64,000 nucleotides of DNA, from NCBI RefSeq assembly GCF_030389495.1, contig NZ_CP127832.1, forward strand, positions 186,001-250,000, given 5' to 3'. The notes below the pieces were generated by a model. That model saw only the letters and a program-made list of their open reading frames with translations. It did not search any database and was not told the origin of the DNA. The DNA comes from Ligilactobacillus cholophilus. GTDB lineage: Bacteria; Bacillota; Bacilli; Lactobacillales; Lactobacillaceae. A program made the translations under genes and the position numbers. This document shows, piece by piece, positions 57,999 through 64,000 of the stretch (positions within the stretch are counted from its first letter, which is position 1; each line of letters opens with the position of its first letter).

Positions 57999-58073
57999 AT
58001 TATGTACTTTGTCATTAGTGAATTTTTAGTGTAAAATTTACAGGAAGAAGAAAAATTAGGAGGTGAATCATTT

Positions 58074-58628
58074 TTGAATGATAAGAAACGCGAGAAATTA
58101 GAAGAACAGTTGGCAAAAAAAGCACATGCAATTGAAGAATACGCAAGTAAAGTGATTGTGCGAAATGAAACAGAAGTAATGATTGATGATGATTTATATG
58201 AGTTAGTAGAAAATTATCATGATGGATTTCAAATTGAAAAAGTCAAGGAAAGATTTAGTCCGGTATTGACTAAATTTGATTATATTGTAGGGGATATGGG
58301 ATATGATCAATTAAGATTGCGTGGATTTTATAAAAATAGTCGCAAAGTTTCAGCAACTAAAAAAATTGATCAATTGCAAGATTATTTATATGAATATTGC
58401 AATTTTGGATGTCCATATTTTATTTTAAAAAATTTAAATGTACATGAAAGTTTTCCAGTAATTCAAAAAAGAAAAACAAATAAAAAATATAATCGAAATA
58501 CAGAAAAGAAAAATCAGCCTAAAAAAGATAATAATAAGACGACAATTAAGGTCGTTAAATCTAAAAATAAAAGACAGGGAAGTCGTCATTTTGTAATTCG
58601 AAAGAAAAAAAGAAAGCAGAGGAAGTAA
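58074..58628 (+). CDS. yutD: YutD-family protein with long basic tail
   Basis: The first 120 residues match the YutD family (NYHDGFQIEKVKERFSPVLTKFDYIVGDMGYDQLRLRGFY; CNFGCPYFILKN), whose function is unknown. A C-terminal Lys/Arg/Asn tail of about 60 residues is added. Bacillus YutD is much shorter, so the tail is a lineage-specific extension that might bind RNA or DNA. The start is TTG 58074 behind a near-perfect AGGAGGTGA. It is first in a yutD-nagD-like-membrane protein operon. Confidence 0.85.
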   Translation: MNDKKREKLEEQLAKKAHAIEEYASKVIVRNETEVMIDDDLYELVENYHDGFQIEKVKERFSPVLTKFDYIVGDMGYDQLRLRGFYKNSRKVSATKKIDQLQDYLYEYCNFGCPYFILKNLNVHESFPVIQKRKTNKKYNRNTEKKNQPKKDNNKTTIKVVKSKNKRQGSRHFVIRKKKRKQRK

Positions 58629-58629
58629 A

Positions 58630-59409
58630 ATGTATAAGGGATATATGATTGATTTAGATGGAACGATTTACAGGGGAAAAGATAAAATTCCTGCAGCAAA
58701 ACGTTTTATTGAAAGGCTTCAACAATACGATATTCCATTTTTATTTGTAACAAATAATAGTACAAGATCACCACAAAAAATTGTAGACAATTTAGCTAAT
58801 AATTTTGATATACATGTTTCATTAGATAATGTATATAGTTCGGCTATAGCAACTGCAGATTATATTGCAGACCTAGATACTAAAAAAAGAAGTGTTTACG
58901 TAATTGGGGAGTTAGGATTAAAACAGGAAATATTAAAACGAGGTTTTGTTTTTGATGAAGAGCATCCTGATTATGTAGTAATTGGATTAGATTATGATGT
59001 AACATATCATAAATTGGAATTAGCGACTTTAGCAGTAAGAGCTGGTGCAAAATTAATTGGAACCAATCCAGATACTAATTTACCTAGCGAAAGAGGAATG
59101 ATTCCTAGTGCAGGAGCACTAATTGCAAGTGTAGAATATTCGACACAACAAAAAGCAACTATTATTGGAAAACCCGAAAGTATAATAATGGAAAAAGCTT
59201 TAGAAAAAATGAATTTAAATAAAAAAGATGTAGCAATGATTGGTGATAATTATCAAACTGATATTTTAGCAGGAATTAATTTTGGAATGGATACAATTAT
59301 TGTATATACAGGCTTATCAACACCAGAAGATATAAAAAAAGTTAAAATAAAACCAACACATGAAGTTGAATCATTGGATGAATGGCAAGTCTCAGAAAAT
59401 GAAAAATAA
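58630..59409 (+). CDS. HAD subfamily IIA sugar-phosphate phosphatase (NagD/YutF-like)
   Basis: The 259-residue protein has motif I MIDLDGTIYRG (nucleophile Asp8), motif II FVTNNSTRSP and motif IV MIGDNYQTDILAGINFGMDTI. Members of this group dephosphorylate nucleotides or sugar phosphates; the precise substrate is unknown. It begins 1 nt after the yutD stop and overlaps the next gene, so the three are one operon. Confidence 0.93.
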   Translation: MYKGYMIDLDGTIYRGKDKIPAAKRFIERLQQYDIPFLFVTNNSTRSPQKIVDNLANNFDIHVSLDNVYSSAIATADYIADLDTKKRSVYVIGELGLKQEILKRGFVFDEEHPDYVVIGLDYDVTYHKLELATLAVRAGAKLIGTNPDTNLPSERGMIPSAGALIASVEYSTQQKATIIGKPESIIMEKALEKMNLNKKDVAMIGDNYQTDILAGINFGMDTIIVYTGLSTPEDIKKVKIKPTHEVESLDEWQVSENEK

Positions 59410-60040
59410 TTTTATATTATTAAGAGATATAATTGTGATTTTTATTGCAATTATATCTTTTTCTATTATATTTGTGGTTAACTTTGTTCCACTTTATTAT
59501 TGGTTTGTATCTAAATTTGATTTAGCATCGTTAATTCATATATCTAAACATGAATTAATGATGAATTATATAAATTTATTGAAATATCTAAACTTTTTTT
59601 GGATTACAAAATGGGATAGAACAATTAAAGCATCTTATACAGGTTTAATTCATTTTGAAGAAGTAAAAATTTTAGTAGAAATTAACAACATTATTGGAAT
59701 AATATTTATACTTTTATCATACTTTATAATTCGAAAACGTATGAAAAATAAAACGTTATGGCAATTTATTATTCCGTTAAAATTAATAAGCTCAGGTCTA
59801 TTAATTTTCTTTTCGATTGTGTTTATTTATTTTTATCAGTTATTTATTTTATTTCATAAATTAATATTTGCTAATAATTATTGGATTTTTAATCCAACAA
59901 CTGATCCAATTATAAAAGTATTACCGATTGATTTTTTTGAAGCAAGTTTTATATTAATAGTTTTGATTGCATATTTATTTGGTCTGATTTTATATTTTAA
60001 ATGTCGGGATGAATTAAAAAAACTATCAACTAGTAGCTAG
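59399..60040 (+). CDS. TIGR01906 family integral membrane protein
   Basis: The 213-residue protein has about four membrane helices and a conserved-looking loop (ISKHELMMNYINLLKYLNFF, then TGLIHFEEVKILVEI) as in the TIGR01906/DUF1461 family that follows NagD-like genes in lactobacilli. Function unknown. ATG 59399 overlaps the preceding gene by 11 nt; the longer frame begins 39 nt earlier without ribosome-site support. Confidence 0.8.
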   Translation: MKNNFILLRDIIVIFIAIISFSIIFVVNFVPLYYWFVSKFDLASLIHISKHELMMNYINLLKYLNFFWITKWDRTIKASYTGLIHFEEVKILVEINNIIGIIFILLSYFIIRKRMKNKTLWQFIIPLKLISSGLLIFFSIVFIYFYQLFILFHKLIFANNYWIFNPTTDPIIKVLPIDFFEASFILIVLIAYLFGLILYFKCRDELKKLSTSS

Positions 60041-60054
60041 TTGATAGTTTTTTT
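60018..60054. terminator. Bidirectional terminator before the dedA-family gene
   Basis: A perfect 16-bp stem (60018-60033 with 60037-60052, loop TAG) between converging genes. Confidence 0.92.
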
Positions 60055-60056
60055 AA

Positions 60057-60701
60057 TTAATTTTTCTTTGATACTTTAGCCTTAATACCACTGATAACAG
60101 CAGGCAATAGTGAAATAACGATTATTCCAATTACAATCATTGAAAAATGTTCTTTTACGAATGGGAAATTTCCAAAGAAGTATCCGCCACCACAACATAA
60201 TGCAACCCATGCAAAAGCTCCAGCTACATTATAGCGAACAAATTTTGAATATTTAACTCCGCTTCCACCAGCAACAAATGGTGAAAAAGTTCTAATTATA
60301 GGCATAAAACGTGCAAGCGAAATGGCCATGCCACCATGCTTTTCAAAGAATGCTTCGGTTTTATTTAGATCGTCTTCTTTAATAAACTTTCCAAAAAAAG
60401 AATTTTTAGTTAATTTTCTGCCAACTGTTTTACCAATCCAAAAATTTAATGAATCACCTGTAATTGGTGCAATAAGGAATAATGTAACAAAAATCCAAAT
60501 ATTCAAATGATATTCAGGATTTGCAGCTAATGCACAGGCAGCAAATAGAAGTGAATCACCTGGTAAAAATGGCATTATTACTGCACCAGTTTCAATAAAA
60601 ATTATTAAAAATAAAATTAAGTAGGTCCAATCACCAAAACTATTTACGATTGAAACAAGGTGAGAATCTATATGTAATACAAAGTCAATAAATTGTGCCA
60701 A
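60057..60701 (-). CDS. DedA-family membrane protein (SNARE-associated/VTT domain)
   Basis: The 214-residue protein has the VTT-domain pattern (FIETGAVIMPFLPGDSLLF; FGKFIKEDDLNKTEAFFEKHGGMAISLARFMPIIRTFSPFVAGGS; FVRYNVAGAFAWV). DedA proteins affect membrane energetics, and some flip the carrier lipid undecaprenyl phosphate. TTG 60701 is chosen, with GGAGG 6 nt upstream; the longer frame runs through that site. Confidence 0.92.
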   Translation of the reverse strand: MAQFIDFVLHIDSHLVSIVNSFGDWTYLILFLIIFIETGAVIMPFLPGDSLLFAACALAANPEYHLNIWIFVTLFLIAPITGDSLNFWIGKTVGRKLTKNSFFGKFIKEDDLNKTEAFFEKHGGMAISLARFMPIIRTFSPFVAGGSGVKYSKFVRYNVAGAFAWVALCCGGGYFFGNFPFVKEHFSMIVIGIIVISLLPAVISGIKAKVSKKN

Positions 60702-60760
60702 ATCAAACCTCCAAATTGCGTTAATACTCAAATTATAATGCTTAAATTGGGGGATTACAA

Positions 60761-61768
60761 TTAATTTTTAAAATTCTTCATTAGTTGTGTACTATGAGTT
60801 GCTTGACGCTTGTCAGGATAAATAACATTCATAGCATGGTTAACGGCAATTGGTCCTGCTCCAAATCCAGTTGCAATTAAGTCTACTGCTCCTTCTTGAT
60901 ATGCATTATCACCAACTGCATAGACACCTTTAATTGATGTTTCTTGATTACTGTTAACTTTGATTTTACGATTTTCAATTTCTAAGTTCCATTTTTTTAA
61001 TAAACTTGTATCGGTCATAAATCCATAATTAACAATTAATGAATCAGTTACTATAGTTTTAAATTCATCTTTGGTTCTTGCTCGTTTTAATATCAATTTA
61101 AGTTTTTTATCTGTTGTTTCTTCCATTTGATCAATTATAAAAGGAGTAACAATTGAAACATTTTCTAATTTTTTAATTTGGGAAAGTGAACTTTCAAGTG
61201 CCCTAAACTGATCTCTTCGATGAATTAATGTAATATGATTAGCAATTTTCGATAATTCAAGAGTCCAATCAGTTGCGGAATCTCCACCACCAGCAATAAT
61301 AATATTCTTATTTTTAAATTTTGATATTTCAGAAACATTATAGAATAATGATTTGTTTTCAAAGTATTCTGCATTTTTGATTTTTAATTTTCTAGGTTCA
61401 AATGCACCTACTCCAGTTGCTAAAATAATTGTTTTAGAGTACGTAGTTCGTTTGTTTGTTTTTATTTTAAAAATATTTTTTTCTTTTTGAAAATTTATTA
61501 CTGTTTCATTTAGATGAATCTCAGGTTTGAAAAAATCTAATTGCTTTTCTAAATTAGTGATTAAATCTGTTCCAGAAATTTTAGGGAAGGCAGGAATATC
61601 GAATATTTGTTTTGAAGGAAACAATGCCGATACTTGACCGCCAATTTCGGATAAACTTTCAATTATTTGAACTTTACCTTGTCGCATTAATGCATATGTA
61701 GCAGTAAATAAACCAACTGGTCCGCCACCAACAATTGTTATATCATAAATATTTTTCTCTTTATTCAT
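60761..61768 (-). CDS. Thioredoxin reductase-like ferredoxin/flavodoxin-NADP+ reductase (YumC type)
   Basis: The 335-residue FAD protein has an N-terminal FAD loop IVGGGPVGLFTATYA, a central NADPH loop IIIAGGGDSATDWTLEL and a C-terminal VYAVGDNAYQEGAVDLIATGFGAG. The CxxC redox pair of true thioredoxin reductases is absent, which places it with YumC-type ferredoxin-NADP+ reductases. AGGTGAT precedes the ATG. It is a single gene on the minus strand next to the dedA-family gene. Confidence 0.92.
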   Translation of the reverse strand: MNKEKNIYDITIVGGGPVGLFTATYALMRQGKVQIIESLSEIGGQVSALFPSKQIFDIPAFPKISGTDLITNLEKQLDFFKPEIHLNETVINFQKEKNIFKIKTNKRTTYSKTIILATGVGAFEPRKLKIKNAEYFENKSLFYNVSEISKFKNKNIIIAGGGDSATDWTLELSKIANHITLIHRRDQFRALESSLSQIKKLENVSIVTPFIIDQMEETTDKKLKLILKRARTKDEFKTIVTDSLIVNYGFMTDTSLLKKWNLEIENRKIKVNSNQETSIKGVYAVGDNAYQEGAVDLIATGFGAGPIAVNHAMNVIYPDKRQATHSTQLMKNFKN

Positions 61769-61846
61769 ATATAATCACCTATTCTAAGTTTAAAACTGTT
61801 CTAATTTTGTTATACTACATATTAGAAGAATTTGAAGGAGATGTCC

Positions 61847-62434
61847 ATGATGAATTATCCACAATTAAATTTAAAAAATGAAAAAGGACCAAGAGCTATT
61901 TTTAATACAAATTATGGTGAAATGGAATTTCAATTATTTCCTAAGCAAGCTCCAAAAGCAGTTGAAAATTTTATTAGCTTATCCAAACAAGGATATTATG
62001 ATGGAGTTATATTTCATCGTGTAATTAAAGATTTTATGATTCAAGGGGGAGATCCAACAGGAACTGGAATGGGTGGTCAAAGTATTTGGAATAATTCATT
62101 TGAAGATGAATTTTCAAATGAATTATTTAATTTAAGAGGAGCATTATCAATGGCTAATGCAGGACCTAACACAAATGGAAGCCAATTCTTTATAGTTCAA
62201 AACGAAAATTTAGATCAAATGATGATTAAAGAAATGGAAGTAGCAAGTTATCCAGAAGAGATTATAAAAGAATATCAAAAGGGAGGTACTCCATGGTTAG
62301 ATCATCGTCATACTGTATTTGGTCAAATTATTGCTGGATATGATGTATTAGACGAAATTGCTAAAGTTAAGACACTATCAAATGATAAGCCAGAAAAAGA
62401 TGTTGTAATAAATAATATTCAAATTATAGAATAG
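61847..62434 (+). CDS. Cyclophilin-type peptidyl-prolyl cis-trans isomerase
   Basis: The 195-residue cytosolic cyclophilin has FHRVIKDFMIQGGDPTGTGMGG, NGSQFFIV and HTVFGQIIAGYDVLDEIAKV. There is no signal peptide, so it acts in the cytoplasm. An insert (residues about 125-150, MMIKEMEVASYPEEIIKEYQKGG) is typical of the lactobacillus forms. ATG 61847 is chosen, with AAGGAG 6 nt upstream. The S1-domain gene follows 8 nt later. Confidence 0.94.
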   Translation: MMNYPQLNLKNEKGPRAIFNTNYGEMEFQLFPKQAPKAVENFISLSKQGYYDGVIFHRVIKDFMIQGGDPTGTGMGGQSIWNNSFEDEFSNELFNLRGALSMANAGPNTNGSQFFIVQNENLDQMMIKEMEVASYPEEIIKEYQKGGTPWLDHRHTVFGQIIAGYDVLDEIAKVKTLSNDKPEKDVVINNIQIIE

Positions 62435-62442
62435 GTGAGTAA

Positions 62443-62853
62443 ATGGATTATCGTATTGGAATGATTTTATCTGGAAAAATTACAGGAATTCAACCTTATG
62501 GTGCTTTTGTAATGTTGGATGATAAAACACAGGGCTTGATCCATATCTCAGAATTAAAGCATGGATATATAAGCGATATTGAAAATTGTTTAAAAATTGG
62601 TCAATCTGTAAAAGTAATGATTATTGATATTGATGAATATACTAAAAAAATATCTTTATCATTAAGATGTATGGAAAAGCCATTTAATTTTAAATATAAT
62701 CGTGATGAAATTGCACATCAATATAAAAAATACTGGAGTAATAAACATTTAAATATTGGTTTCGAGCCAATTAAAAATCATTTAGATTTTTGGATTAATG
62801 AAGCTTTAAATGATATAGAAAAAAAAGATAAAAAAAATCTTGACCTTAACTAA
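62443..62853 (+). CDS. S1-domain RNA-binding protein (YugI/CvfD/GSP13-like)
   Basis: The 136-residue protein has one S1 domain at residues 1-75 (IGMILSGKITGIQPYGAFVMLDDKTQGLIHISEL) and a helical C-terminus. Homologues are the Bacillus general stress protein 13 (YugI) and streptococcal CvfD, a post-transcriptional regulator. TAGGTGAG precedes the ATG. It is co-transcribed with the cyclophilin gene and ends just before the rRNA promoters. Confidence 0.9.
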   Translation: MDYRIGMILSGKITGIQPYGAFVMLDDKTQGLIHISELKHGYISDIENCLKIGQSVKVMIIDIDEYTKKISLSLRCMEKPFNFKYNRDEIAHQYKKYWSNKHLNIGFEPIKNHLDFWINEALNDIEKKDKKNLDLN

Positions 62854-62907
62854 AAAATCAGATATTATAATAAACGTTGTTGAGTTACTTAATTCGTTTT
62901 ACAAATG

Positions 62908-63017
62908 AAAAAAGTTCTTGACAGGGTTTATTTTTTTCGATAAACTTTTAAGAGTCGTAAATAAGTGATAAGAAAAAATAAAAAAGTTCTTGACATTTAT
63001 TTATAACATGTTAAAAT
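62908..63017 (+). promoter_or_regulatory. Tandem rRNA promoters P1 and P2
   Basis: P1: -35 TTGACA (62918-62923), 17-nt spacer, -10 TAAACT (62941-62946). P2: -35 TTGACA (62990-62995), 16-nt spacer, -10 TAAAAT (63012-63017). Both are preceded by the identical sequence AAAAAAGTTC, giving a 16-nt exact repeat 72 bp apart, likely an UP-element. Within the 316-bp gap, 63054-63067 (TCTTTGAAAACTGA) resembles the antitermination boxA, and the remainder is leader that pairs in rRNA processing. Confidence 0.9.
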
Positions 63018-63169
63018 GATAAATGTTGTCGCTAAGATAACAAATAGATGTAGATCTTTGAAAACTGAATATGTTTCGATGAACAAATGTGCAGGGCAAT
63101 TCATGAAAATGAATGCAAAAACATTTGCGAAGTCAATTCGCTAGTAAAATTTATGAGTCACAAAACTTT

Positions 63170-64000
<831 letters not shown>

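Noticed and set aside
60685-60705. TGGCAC sequence on the minus strand as a sigma-54 -24 element
   Set aside because: The required GC of the -12 element is missing at the right spacing and the sequence is the start of the dedA-family coding region.

Overview
The window is a compact, AT-rich stretch of chromosome from a low-GC lactic acid bacterium. Gene content, gene order and the partial 16S rRNA at the right end all fit Lactobacillaceae. The 16S variable regions look like the Ligilactobacillus (L. salivarius) clade; this is judged by eye, not by alignment. No phage, insertion sequence, CRISPR array or obvious island is present. Nearly every transcription unit ends in a clear intrinsic terminator, and many of these hairpins serve converging genes on both strands.

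Layout. 1-7.7 kb: uvrB (5' end cut by the window) and uvrA, then rapZ-glmR(yvcK)-whiA. 7.8-9.9 kb: clpP with a CtsR box, rpoN (sigma-54) and a lone tRNA-Arg(CCG). 10.2-14.8 kb: gapA, pgk, tpiA and eno, without the cggR regulator that often precedes gap. 14.9-19.7 kb: a ClC antiporter, secG, rnr and smpB. 19.7-25.8 kb: small housekeeping genes (YxjI-like protein, HAD phosphatase, ung-pta-tsaE, an exonuclease, murB, a DUF1361 protein). 25.9-32.7 kb: cdaA-cdaR, a surface protein with one Mub-B2-like domain, glmM and glmS. 32.7-38.5 kb: a likely CcpA-controlled small RNA, fba, a DUF1836 regulator opposite a hemolysin III-like gene, an ArsR regulator, RNase HI and an L,D-transpeptidase. 38.5-43.4 kb: tmRNA, a two-component system and ltaS. 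43.6-51.3 kb: a GlcU-type sugar carrier, pgi, cbpB, an MscS channel, DUF948 and YtxH-like genes, pepQ opposite ccpA. 51.4-58 kb: yebC, rbsK, the seven-gene comG pseudopilus operon and a YtxK-like methyltransferase. 58-62.9 kb: yutD, a NagD-type HAD phosphatase, membrane proteins, a flavin reductase, a cyclophilin and an S1 protein. 62.9-64 kb: tandem rRNA promoters and the first 831 nt of a 16S gene.

The genes form a few connected themes. Central glycolysis (gapA, pgk, tpiA, eno, fba, pgi) sits with its likely regulator CcpA, and CcpA-type (cre) sites overlap promoters at 33.0, 43.6 and 50.2 kb. Amino-sugar and wall precursor supply (glmS, glmM, GlmR, RapZ-family protein, murB) sits with c-di-AMP synthesis (cdaA, cdaR) and a probable c-di-AMP receptor (cbpB). 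The glmS promoter lacks the glmS ribozyme and instead carries NagR/DasR-like operator sequences.

The best candidate for something undescribed is at 33.0-33.13 kb: a strong promoter with a near-perfect cre site over its -35 box, no plausible ORF, a CU-rich single-stranded segment, and a strong terminator about 85 nt downstream. The next gene has its own promoter, so this looks like a carbon-catabolite-controlled regulatory RNA.
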